Part shown: piece by piece, positions 46,570 through 58,800 of the stretch
Position numbering within the stretch: position 1 is the stretch's first letter
Layout: the number at the start of each line of letters is the position of its first letter
Source of the DNA: Pseudo-nitzschia pungens
Taxonomy: Eukaryota > Bacillariophyta > Bacillariophyceae > Bacillariales > Bacillariaceae
DNA length: 64,000 bases
Direction of reading: 5' to 3'
NCBI GenBank assembly: GCA_037355855.1
Contig: CM074758.1
Coordinates: 1,709,001-1,773,000, forward strand
Notes under the pieces: generated by a model
Told to the model about the DNA's origin: nothing
What the model saw: the letters and a program-made list of their open reading frames with translations, nothing else
Databases searched by the model: none
Position numbers and translations under genes: made by a program

Positions 46570-47263
46570 CAATAGGGGGAGTCGGTCGCAATCCGTGCTC
46601 TTGGTTACGGGTACCTTTAAAAAAAAACAAGTTGTATCAGATTACATTATAATAGAACGAACTTTTTATGAAATTCGGCAGCGTCGTCGGAGTTGCCATT
46701 CACATATTCGTATGGCTGCAGTTGTGGTACGCTTCGGAATAGGGAAAGGGTTGAAACGGAACCGCGGAAAGTAAAGCCAGGAATGAGTACGAGTACGGCC
46801 TTGGTCTTGATCACAATTTGTGTCCATGCACACCGTTGTGAACTGACTTAGTTCACGATGTTTCGAAGTTCGGATGACACTCACAATGGCTGTTGTTGAC
46901 AAGAAATAGGATGCGGCTTTGAAGCGCTCCATAATACTAGTTGTGGCATTCCGTCATCACTTTCATGCGACTTCCGCAACCTTAGTCGCATTGTCGTTTT
47001 TTGACGCAACGTTCGATCTACGAACTACTTCGTAACTACTCTAGTAGCGTAGCAAGACTGTGTTCTTTTAATTGATCTCGTTATCATAATAGGCTCATGA
47101 AGACTCTATCACATAAAAAATCAGATTCTGGTCTTCTCCAGACCGAGTTTCTCAACATAATTCCATTACTACCTACCGCTGGTAGTACATATTCTTCGGA
47201 TCAATAAAATAATCAATTGAAGGCTTTTAGTATTTTCTCACGGAGCAATCCTCGAGAGTGAGT
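46570..47263. other. Convergent intergenic region
   Basis: 694 bp between the 3' ends of the GPR107-like and LCIB-like genes. An 88-codon minus frame (46932-46666) has no supporting features. Nothing else is seen. Confidence 0.4.
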
Positions 47264-48614
47264 CTATGCCCACATGATGCTCTTCACGAGCTTTCCTTGC
47301 GAGTTCTTCAGGTCGAAAGTCAGAGGCAAGAAGTAGTCGGATGTTCCGTCGGGAGTGTTGATTTGGATACCACCCAACATGGCAATGTATCCGTTTCCTT
47401 CCATGGCACTGGCTCCCTTGGCAATGATTCCTTCCATCATCTGCTTTTGGGCATCGTAGAGGGCGTACGGAAGCTCGACGTTCTGGTCGGCAGCCATCAA
47501 CAATTGCTCCCCGTAAGGCAACAAGGCGTTGTTGACGAATTGCTGCTGGGCATCGAGGGACTCGATGTTGGCGGGGGCAGCTGCCTCGCCCGGCTTGGGA
47601 ACCATGGCTCCCTTGCGGACGTTGCCGAGTGCCGCCGCCGCACTACCGCAGCAGGCTCCGCCCTTGGCACGTCCTCGACGGTTGACGGTACCGATGCTGC
47701 CGAACGAGTCGACACCGACGTGGGGTCCGAACACCACCAGGCACGATCCGCCGTCGGGAATGTGGTGGGCCATGGCGCCGAAACTGGTGACACCTCCGAA
47801 CGGGAAACCGGCCAGACCACCCATGATGAAGGGCTCGTCGAATTGCTTGGCCAGGGATTTCTCGAGGGGACGGTTGACTTCGTCGCAGCAGAGGGAGGTT
47901 GCTACCATGGTGGATGGTCCGTACCCGTACGGGGCCAATCGCTCCTCGAGTCGCGCCATCAGGTCGGCGTTTGTGAGGGCACCTGGGAACGCCATGTTGA
48001 TCTTGGCCTTTGGGTCACGTCACAAACAATCGCGAAACAATCCAACGTTGAGTGCGTGCGTGATCGCTGCAGATCGCATCAAACCAGGCTACGTAATTTT
48101 GTGCCTCTCGGCCACTTGGCCACCGAATTGCATTGAAACTACCGTCGGTACGTACCTCGGGGATGCTCACGGGTTTCTCTCCAACAAGGCCTCCGGGGGA
48201 AAGGCCAACTCCGAGAGCGACACCTCCCGCGAACAAGGAAGCCGTTCCGGCGACCTTGACGAAAGTGGATCTGCCGAATCCGGGTTCATCTGCCGAAGGA
48301 GCCATGGCCGAACCACCGAGCTGCAAAGGTTGTCCAAGTTGATACTGCGATCCGGTCAGGGTCGAAACCATGCTCTGGCTTCGTGCGGTGTCGGGTCTGG
48401 AGAGGGGCGAGGTGGTGATGACATCCCCATCACTGAGAGTGGGGTGGCCCCTCACGCTGCCAACCAAACTGCCGTTGTCCAGAAGCTGCCACTGGTCAAG
48501 GGTCGTGACATCCAGGGAGGTGACCCGACGCGCCGAGGTTGATCGGGGGGCGGTGAATGCATTCACACTTGAAGCGCCAAAGAGAGCGGCTACTACACTA
48601 AGAGAGAATTTCAT
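47264..48614 (-). CDS. LCIB-family (theta-type) carbonic anhydrase-like protein, plastid-targeted
   Basis: Two exons, 48614-48156 and 48007-47264 (intron 148 nt, phase 0), giving 400 residues. The N-terminus MKFSLSVVAALFGASSVNAF is a signal peptide ending in Ala-Phe, the diatom bipartite plastid signal. About 130 residues of linker with a Gly/Ala-rich hydrophobic segment (FAGGVALGVGLSPGG) precede the catalytic-type domain: SLCCDEVNRPLE, FIMGGLAGFPFGGVTSFGAM, AHHIPDGGSCLVVFGPHVGV, GRAKGGACCGSAAA. The Cys, His and Cys of these blocks correspond to the zinc ligands of the LCIB family, and Asp/Arg of the CCDEVNR block to catalytic residues. In algae such proteins act in the CO2-concentrating mechanism. 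Codon use is strongly biased, which suggests high expression. An upstream in-frame ATG at 48653 would mask the signal. Confidence 0.85.
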
Positions 48615-49829
48615 GTTTACAGATTTACTAGGTTGTGTGATAGTTTGGTGCAAAAGTCAGACCTTTTGAAGGATGATATAGCACGACAAAGAGTAAGGTC
48701 CTACAGAAGATATGCACTGATGATTGAATTTCAAGCGACAAAACCAATCAAAACACATCGAAAATATACTTGTACCGAGATCTGCAATCTGATGCAGACG
48801 ATCAACTACGTCCAGCGAGGGTGATCGTTGACTAATTACCGTACTTGTACTGCGTTGGCACCCCTTTTTCATCCCTCATCATCTACAAAAGGCCTATCCT
48901 ATTCCTGATCTTAATGTTCTTATACGTTCTCTCAACGCTTTTCTTCAGTAGAACTAGACGTGTACATGTTCTGTGACGTCACTCGAACAGCTGATGAAGA
49001 TTCCACAGCAGGAAGGGGGAAAAATGGAAAGCTTTTCAACCCTAAAATAAAAGAACTTGAAACTATCGGTAATCTTAACATCAGAATGAGAATGGCAGGA
49101 AAAAATCGAGGACCTACGGTGACATAACTACCAATAGAGTAGGACTACCGGTACGTAAGTTACGGTAAGATCAAGAATAGGAAATACGTATGATACGGTA
49201 CCTAAGGTTTAATTACGTCTGTGACAAGAAACAAACAAAATCGTAACCTTAGCCTTACCAGTTGCGTGTAACTAACCTTACTTCTACTCAGTTCTGTTAA
49301 AAAAGAGTAATTTCTCAGAGATACTGAATAAGGATTAAGGATTACCTTACTGTAAGATCGGGGAGCACAAGAGGATAACTAGAATAGTACAGGTAGTATT
49401 CATAATGGTATGGTACTTGTACTCACACGTCCAACGGAATTGCTTCGGAACTGTATTCGCTTCCGCTGTATTCAGTCCACTCGGTTACTATCGATTGCTA
49501 CTTGTGCTGTCACTATTTGGACGTCACACGTGCTGCAACATGATTTTGAGCTAACCCTTGCATCTACATGATACAGCAGAAACGACAAATTTCCATGAAA
49601 GTTGATCTGACTCCTTGATTTACTGTCCAGATTATTTCGAATAACAATTGATTGCTTTGTTTGCTTCCGGTGAAATATATTATTTTTGCCAGAACCATGC
49701 AATGAATGCGCCCGTCTACTATAGTATCTATATCCTCAACAGTCGAAAACCAAAGAGCAGTTTGTCGACAACTTCTCTGATCGAGACCTGCTCCAGTGTC
49801 GCCCCAGAAATTTAAAAAGGGGATACAGT
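48615..49829. other. Intergenic region upstream of LCIB-like gene
   Basis: 1.2 kb holding the LCIB-like promoter and the 3' end of the VPS13 gene. TGACGTCA-like TGACGTCAC occurs at 48974-48982, which resembles the CRE/CCRE elements reported for CO2- and light-responsive diatom promoters; that is only a sequence resemblance. CCTTAC/GTAAGG words cluster at 49130-49380. Confidence 0.4.
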
Positions 49830-52800
49830 TTAACTTTGTTCGTTCGATGCCGCCTTCCTAATTAGCAGCCAATACTTCGCCCACCAACCATGATCATCGT
49901 AGCTCTTTTCCAAAAATCCAAGTTCATAACCAGCACAAGCCGCCGCATGACCATCTCTACTCTTTTTATGAGCTAATTCTGCAGTGAAAGCATTGGTTTC
50001 AATGTGCATGAAAACGTTCCCTGGCTGGAGCAGACTTGGTTGTTGGCTCCATCCAAAGAAGATGATGATTCCACCAGCATGCAATACACCATGATCCGAA
50101 TCAAATTCTTTTGTAGGAATCGTGTAGCATGGACTACCTCCCTCAAGAAGAATTGCTGATTTGATCTGGATGTCTTCTCCGGTACCATTGATTATGCTCG
50201 CTGCGATGCATCGACGAGAGGATAATCCAGAAAATACTTGACCCCAACAGCTTACGAGCGTCCAAGCTTCCTCGTCGAGATTCTTGAAGAAGTTTGGCAT
50301 GTCGCTTCCCATCCTTTTGACACGCCCAAAACAACTTTCGATGAGATCAATTTCGTCTTTGATTGTACTGGCTAATTTCTTGCGTTCATTGTTGCATTTG
50401 CCAAAAATATACCTCTTCTGAGGGAATTTTATGCCCGGAATGTTACTCATAGATACTTCGAAGTCTTCGTTGCTTGGTACACTGTATCCCTTCAGCTCGG
50501 CTAAATTGCTTGCAGCATTTCCCATTTTGTCTGACTCCATAGTCAACAGAGCTTGGAATTCAGCAACTTCGCGTTCTTCGACAACTTGGAAAATAAAGGG
50601 TTTCAGTCCGTTTTGACTAAATACAACGACACGAACCCCATCGTCTACTCGCCCAAAGTGACTGATTTCTTCCCAGCTTACACACCAAGCTTCACGGGAT
50701 GACCGGTCAATAGCCCATAGGCATTGCTCGCTTGCGATTATCAAATGACTAGGTATATACACGTGACCAATGTAAACATCATCGTAACTTTCTCCTCCTG
50801 TGACGATTTTTTGCGCTTTGGCAGCCTGATCGTCGTATGGTCTTAGAATAACACAATTCGGTTTCTTCCCGGAACGACTTGGTAGTGCTCTCCGCAAACG
50901 CTTCGGGATCTTTGGCTGTATCTGTTTCTTACTCGTCGCATCAGAAACGTGATTCATTAGCAGAGCAGCAGCGTCTCCGACACCCACTACAGGTTTGATG
51001 ATCGCTCCAACCACAGCTTTCCCGACGCCTTTCACCAATCCTACGGGACCGTATTTTGATGCATACCTCGTGGGCTGCTCGACAATTCCCATAGCGCCGG
51101 ACTTTACACCCCGCGAAACACTCGCCGCTGCTAAATACATAGAATCTTTGAACTTTCTATTAGTAGCACCCCGACTCATTGCATCAGTCAGCATTCGCTG
51201 GTGCGCTTTTCTCTCGCCGATAAAATCATCATCGGCACTTGCCAACGCCAAATTATGGTTAACAATTTCTGCAACATTCGCAGCTAGAGATAGCCCGCCA
51301 ACGAAAACACCGCGTGCGAGAGATTGCGTACCAGCTTCGAGGCCTTCAATAAATTGTCTTGGACCATGAACGGCACCCTGGATTGGTTCGTAAAAAAAAT
51401 CTCGAACACCTGTACCGACGTTGGAAATAAAATCCGCGGGAGCACCAAGAATCGCCAGACTTCCTAGTATGGAAAATATCTGTTTTGTCAACTGAGAGGA
51501 ATAGTGGACGCCAATCACTCTAAGGAGAGCCTGTGGAGACTCGAAAACATGTGCAACAACAAACGAAGTAAAAGTCAACGGTGCGTCTGCTATACTTGCC
51601 ATACCACGAAGAAACTGGAAGAGCAGTGATACTTCATTTCCGTCGTTAAATTCCATCCATTCCTGCGAAAACGTCAAAGCTATTCGAACAGGGTGAAGAT
51701 GAAGCTGTTCAAAATAGAATCGTCCAGAATTTGCGGGGTAAATCATGGACTCAACATCTGTTGGTGTAAAGCGGTCCGATTGTGAATATTTCATCATCCC
51801 AATAGTTAGACTTGAAACGAAATCAGGCGCTTCTTCGGCGGTATCAATCTTGGACTTTAGGACCGGTTCAAAAAATCTTGCAACATTCTCTGCGGTTCTA
51901 CGGTCAAGGGAAATGCTTACTTCAAGCATTCTGAAAGCAGCATATCGAAACACATACGTATTACTATGTTCCTCGAGTCGTCTCACTGCCGACAAGTGAA
52001 GAAATGGCTCTCTATGATCGTGTTTTGGACAGAAGATCAAGACAGGATGAATCGATGATGGCACATGATTATCGACCTGCAGAGTTTGTAGTCTGAATTC
52101 AATTTCGTGGTAACCCTCTCTGCTCTGAGAGAATGAGGCAAAAATTTTGTCAAACTGGGCCAAAAGAATTTCTCTCCCATGCCGACCAGAGGTTGCGTTG
52201 TCGATCACAGATATTGAGACCGACGGAATATCAAAGCGTATGCTCAACGCGGCATCCTCAATGTCGTCATATAATGATGATGATGATGATGCTTCTTTCT
52301 TTTTTTTGGCGAGTTTATCGATGTTTCTTTGCTTCAGACCAGCTAGTTCAAAAGAACTAAATTCGGCTACCTTTGTAGAGTGTTCGGCCTTGATCTGACA
52401 CACAACCTGTTGTTTTCCCAATCTCATGCTGCTCGAAGATCCCATGTTATCGATTTCAACCAGAACTTTTTCACTACTCTCGTCGAAGGCCTCCGATTCG
52501 TCATCCATACATGACCATTCCAAAATTCGAGGTTTCTCGGGATCATCGAACCCCCAACAAGCAACCTCCCCGCTTCGTAAAACCCAAACAAATTCTTCAA
52601 GTCGATCAAGCCCAAGAAAAGAGCGGACAATAGGGGCGATTTCTCCACCACACTCAAATCTATTGTGTCGTTTCGAATTTCTTAAAGTTTTGGGCTCTGT
52701 TCCACATGTCGCAATCCCATTAACACTGTCATCGTTCTGTTCTTCTTGCAAAGGTTGGCGACACAATATTGTGTAGGGAGTGCGGTTCCTTAGCAGATAG

Positions 52801-55800
52801 AGGGGGTCGGAATTTTCATTAGCCGACCAAATCACAATAACAACAGCGGAGTTTTGTTCCTTCATCGCAAGCCGCACTTCAACTTGAACAATCATAGGTT
52901 TTGTAGGCAGTATTCCAACAGTGGGAATTCTAATTGACGTTATGCCGATTTTGTCAAGCTGAATGCAGCCATTAGTCCAGCACTCGTCATAATCTCCAGT
53001 ATCTTTCTCTTCCATCGTTGGTGTGCCCAGTCTTGCCTTCGGAGGTAGAGACTGTCTTTCCCAATGAAATGGTACAGATGATTGAGATGGAATCAACATT
53101 ACCGATTTCAGGCATCCATCTTGTGCAACGACAAGTTCACGCTTCAATAAATTAACTATCTGATATCTGGGGAGAAATGTTATCAGTTTGGTTCTAGCAA
53201 ATATCCCAGGGCAAACTGTGACACTTATCGCCAGCTCAAAGCGACGGGGTCCACCAACTTCATCAACCGAGAAAACAGTTTTCGGTAGAACATTGGAAAC
53301 GTCCATAGGACTGGTCCATTTAGATTTTACTTTTTTCTCTCCCTTTGAATGTACTCCGTCCTTGGGAAAAGCCTCTATTGACATTGCAATCTTTTCTTTT
53401 CGAGAAAAATATAGTGACATGCCATTCATGCCGACGGACCATTGGTGACCTTGAATTTGTAAATCTTTCTTCATCGAGGGGTGACCGACGTTGTCATTCG
53501 GTAAATAGGATCTTCTAGAATATTCAGTATCAGCAGCAGTTCCCATCAAGTCACTAAAACTCTCGCAGAATCGGCATCCAAATCCAGTTTTATCAAGCAC
53601 CCAGTATTGAGAATATACACGTAACGTAGGCGAATGCCCTGCTTCGATACTTATTATCAACACAAGAGAATCTCCAGATTTTCCCAACCGATCAAAGTGA
53701 ACAGTGGTTTTGAATTCCTCTACATAATCTTCTGCATCCCCCCTATCATTGTAAAGGTGGATTTCTTCCTCAGCTTCAGAAGGTCGCCAAGTGAGCGAAT
53801 TTGCTTTTCGATTCACAATTCGTTGCCACGCAGACCATCGGTACCCCGGAACTCGAAGGCTAATATGAGGCTTGGATCCAGGATTGAGAGCTGTGCACTT
53901 TCCTTCTACACCACTAGCCACTTGCATAGTTTCCACATTAGCTATCCTAAATTTCTTCCCACGAGAAATCACTGGCCTATTGTCAACCTGCCTTCTTTCG
54001 GAAGGTCGAAGAACTTCTCCCAGTTGGCATTCCAACTGACAAGGAAGGAGATTGATGATCTTTAAGACTGGTTCGACGTATATGTTGACTATTCCCTTCT
54101 TACTTCTTACATTGAGGAGGAAATGAAGATGTGTTTCCGAGACATCATTCAACGCGATCGATGTACGAATCAAATTGTTTGAATTGTAACTGGTTGGTAG
54201 CATTAAATTGCGATCACTTGCGTCAAAATCTTGAAGACTCGAGGAAGAGCGGTTGGATCGTTTCTTTGCAAGACGAAGATAAATGCCGGATGCAAAAAGT
54301 ATAGGCACAGGCAATTCTTGGTTTGGCTCCGCGGAACCGATCAACTTTTCTTCATTCCACGATGGACTGTACACAAAGAAGAACAGAGGTGTTGATGTTG
54401 AATTGTGGATGGTAACATGACTCTTGACGTCAATCTTATAGTTGCCCATTTCGTCGAAGAACGTCTTCCAGACAATTTTCAAAGGTCGAAGCGGGTCGTT
54501 TAGAGGGGGTGGTTTGACGATTCGTGTCCTTGTCCATCTACGACGACGGCACGAGTCACCACGGATATAGAATCGTCTCACTCTTGTGAATGTCTCAAAA
54601 TCTGCCGAGTATTCGTATCCATCTGCATCAGAAGACTCCTCAAACTCACCCGACACATCAACAGTCCAGTCATTTACCCACATCCAGTTGTTATCAGGAA
54701 GCATCACTCGCTCACGAGCCAAAGGTAAAATGCATGTCATGTCAGTCCATTCCGGCGAATCATTTTTGAGATAAGGCCTCAACCAATTGCTTTTGAGTGG
54801 TTTGCATTCCTTCATTCGCCTTGTTGGGCTATTGGGAGGAAAATTCTGTGCCTGATTTTCATTTTCGTCCTCGGCACCGTCATGTGCTCCTTCTAGACCA
54901 TGAATGCCTTGAGTAAACCCAACAGACTCCATATTGTAATCCTCTTCGGGAGACCAGAAGCTAGAAGACAAAAGATCTCTGCCTTTGTCGAGGCTATACA
55001 CATCAACCGTGCTTGATCTCAAACGTTGATTTTGCATGCAGTATTCCACAACGGGTTCTGCATGGTAATACGCGTAAGATGGTGATGTTGAATTAAATGT
55101 AAGCTGACTTTGATCGTCGTGCTCCTCCGTGTCTGCGTTTACTTTTGAATCCAGATCGTTTTGTAAATCGTTTTGAAGCAAAGAATCTGGTTTTAGGATA
55201 TGAATTGTAACCGATTCGCCTGATAGTGATGTGACTGGAAGATCCACAATGGTGTCTCTCTCTCCGATTGTACTTGTCGACGAAGGTGGAATTTTCAGAT
55301 AGAGTTTGGCAGTTTCCAAGCTTTGGCTTGGATCCAGAGCATCAATAATCGAATCAAAGGTAGCGTGGCACTTGTCTTTTATCAAACCTGGGCCAATGGA
55401 ATCAAATTTCACGGATTTTCTATTATTTCTTTCCTTTGGTGAACTTGCGACATTGATTTCGATGTCAAGACCAGTAAAATTTCTCACCTCCAATGAGTGA
55501 GACTCAGTAGCCCTTCGCAGTCCTACGGTTGATAAGACGGAAGGGGTTAATGCGTAAGAAGTTTCCTTACTCCTTGGTTTCTTGAGGGATTCGATATCCA
55601 GTTCGGAAAAGTCCCTTAGAAAGATTCCAGTTAAATTCAACTGAATTTCGTCATCAGTAGAAACATCTAAAATCATTTCATTGGGCATCTGATCGACCGA
55701 TAATTTAAGCGGGAACGGCTCTACAGCATACTCCCACTCTGATACCTCCGAATTGTAGAAATCAACAGAGATGTCAGTGACACACTCTCCCGACAAAGCG

Positions 55801-58800
55801 GAAACGCAACCATTTAATCTACATTTCAACTGATTTAGGTTGAAACTCAAAAATTCAGGCGCTCCGTATTTGGATTGAAATGTTCTCAAAACGACAAATG
55901 AAAAATTTTGAAGTTCAACCCGGATATTCGTCGCAATCCCGGTACCTTTCTTCTGGTACTTCAAGATTGATGATAGCGGCCTTTTCTTCTCTTTACCAGT
56001 CCGTTTATCCTCGGGTTCCTTCGCGAAACCCTGAATTCCTTTTAGTCTTTGCCTCATTATTTCGACAATACTTATCAATATAGACAGATCGTTCGGAGTA
56101 AGAGATGATCGCAATTGCTCGCAATCAATCGAGATGTCATTTGAAACTGGGCAACCCATATTCTCTGTAGCATTGACAAGGCGGAATTCTGCTTCGGAAG
56201 GTCCAATCATAGGAGACGATTGGGCGGGTGACATCTTCTCAAATTCTGTGTCAACACTTCCACAAAGATTATCAAGGCTGACATGCAATGTTTTTGACCC
56301 GCTAGCATCGGCGTTTTCGATACTTTGAAACATAACTAGCGCATTCGAAATAACTTGAACCACTGCAAAAGAGTATGTTTGCCGAATTTTGCGCGCACTT
56401 TTGTTTGCGGGGCTTGAAAATGTCGGTCTACCGGCCAAGATGCAGCCATCTTTAACCGTTACTTTCACAATAAGGCTCGAGTCCGAGGGGCGTTTCTTGT
56501 TGGCATCACTTCCATTTGATTTTTGAGTTGAAATCTGAAATTCACCAACCTCCGAAGTACTCGCAACCGATATTGCTGGAGATGGAGGTCTAGTTGTATC
56601 CACTTTGTTAATATCTAGTTGTCGCGCCTTCCTTCCCTCTTCGTGAACTTTACGTTCCATTGCACGCGTTATCAACTGCACGAGTTCTGCGATCTTTCGT
56701 ATTCCTTTAGTGCAGTCTTTAAGAGTTGTGGGTGTCACTCTCAGAATAACTGGCTCAACGTCGATTTCTACATCATCGAGAAGTATTGTCCCATCATGCA
56801 ATACGTTCACACTTAAAACAGGACATTCATTGGCAGCACTAACACCTCTTTCGAGAATTGAATATTGTGATTCGCAAGCGTCGTGGCGATCCATCATTGG
56901 GATGTATTCGGATGGAGCCTTCAGTTGAACAATTGACGCATCAGCTGCTTGCAGTTTGTTCGTTATTATATCGTGGTTCTTAGTTCTGTCCCAGCACAAT
57001 TTGAAGACTTCTACAACGTAAGTTCTCGTTGGTGAAGCAAACTGGCCGAAAAGTGTTGTGTCGTGTGACTCTATACTTTTGTCGTCCGTAAAATTCATTT
57101 TCGAATGCCCTTCTAAAGCCATTTCAATTTTTTCAACAGTTAGTGAGAGGCATTGGGGCGTTGAATTCCTTGACTTGAAATTCCGTGCAGCTCGCTCATG
57201 AATTTCATAAGTGGATAAAAAGGCTTTCTGATCTTTGTAGTGTGATTTTCCTTTTGAAGAAACGCGCCCACGTGCACTAAGAAGTCCTTGTGAATACCAT
57301 TTCCCAATAGCTCGAGCAAGTACCTCTGCATCAACTAGGTTCAATGCAATGGTGGTAATTGCGATATCTAGGAATCGAACTGATCCATTGTACTTCAAAG
57401 ACTCCCCTGACGCTACTTCTGTTGCAAGTTCCCGTTCTTGCATACCACCCGCAGCATCGATCTGGAATGGTCGAATGATTGAATTCATTCCTTTGTTCGG
57501 AGACTCCACACAGACATATGAAAATGGATTTGACATCCTGTTTCTTAATTCTGCTAACTGCCATCGAGAAAAATTAACTTGTATATCACGAGCTTCGAGA
57601 CTCCATGAAACATCAGATTGACTGTTCTTTTTGTCGTACGAGAATCGCAAATTTCCAGCATCAAGGAAGAGCGCACCATCCGTTCCTTCTGAGAGCGGAA
57701 TCCATATTTTCGGTGCAGCAATATTCAAATGTATCAGCATTGTTGACTGCGATAAGAATGCGAGCTGAGCTTTCCGAGCAAGAGGAGTTGCGGCGTGTTT
57801 CAAATGACTTGTCAACTCAGTTTGCATTTTCGTAGATGGTGCCCCAAAAAATTCAGCTACAGCATCGAAACATTGACGTGTCCACATCAGAGTAGCGGGG
57901 TGGGCAGAAAAACTAAGTTTTGTCGACCCTCTTTCCCTGGCTGAGGCCAAACGACAGACAATCCCGGGAGGAGGAAGGTCCATGAAGGCAGTCGCTTGTC
58001 TGATGTTGTCCGCAGGAAACGATGGAGTTAGAGCAAGGTATTCGGAAAGATCTGAAAAATCATCATCGTCTCCTCTTGGACTTGTTTTCGGACTTTCTGG
58101 TACGTATACTGGGTTGATCGAAAGTATCGTGTTGTTTTCGTCACTTTTGGTTTGGCAGTTAGTGGCTTGAAATCTGGTTACATCAAAAAAATAGTCCATC
58201 TTGCCTCGACCGAAAAATTTAATGGCGCCTATTGTCTCAGATTTCAATCTTACAATTTCTTGATTGGATGCCGACAAGAGCGTGACTGAGAACGCGATGT
58301 GATAAATTTTGAAGTGAATGAACCAAAGTTTCTTCCCCAGTCGTAAAGTCATAGCTTCTAGCAAAGTCAAGGGACCTCTTGGTTTCTCAATAGGCGGTTG
58401 TGGTAGTCTAGACTGAGACGAACTCTTAGACGTCGGATGAGGTTCTATGATTGGCACAAATTCCATTTCACTCATGGATCTTGATTGGCTTTTTGAACGA
58501 CTCCTATTGAAAATTCTTGTCAAACTGCCCCGACTTAAAATTCGTCCACGAGAAGGGGATGACCTGTCGGAAAATCTTTTTTCCTTCCTTGCCTTTTTTT
58601 TAGAGCCTTTGCCACCATCTGCATTGATCGTATCTTCGACATATTCTCTTAGTGCGAGCAAATGGAATGACATAAGTGCTTCAATCGGCAACAAATCCTC
58701 CAACTCTAACAGTTCCGAACTCTCTGGTTCAGATAATCCACGGTGGAATCCAGCTCCTTCGGTTCCCTTGGCTAGTTTTTTTGTAACCAATTCGATGTAA

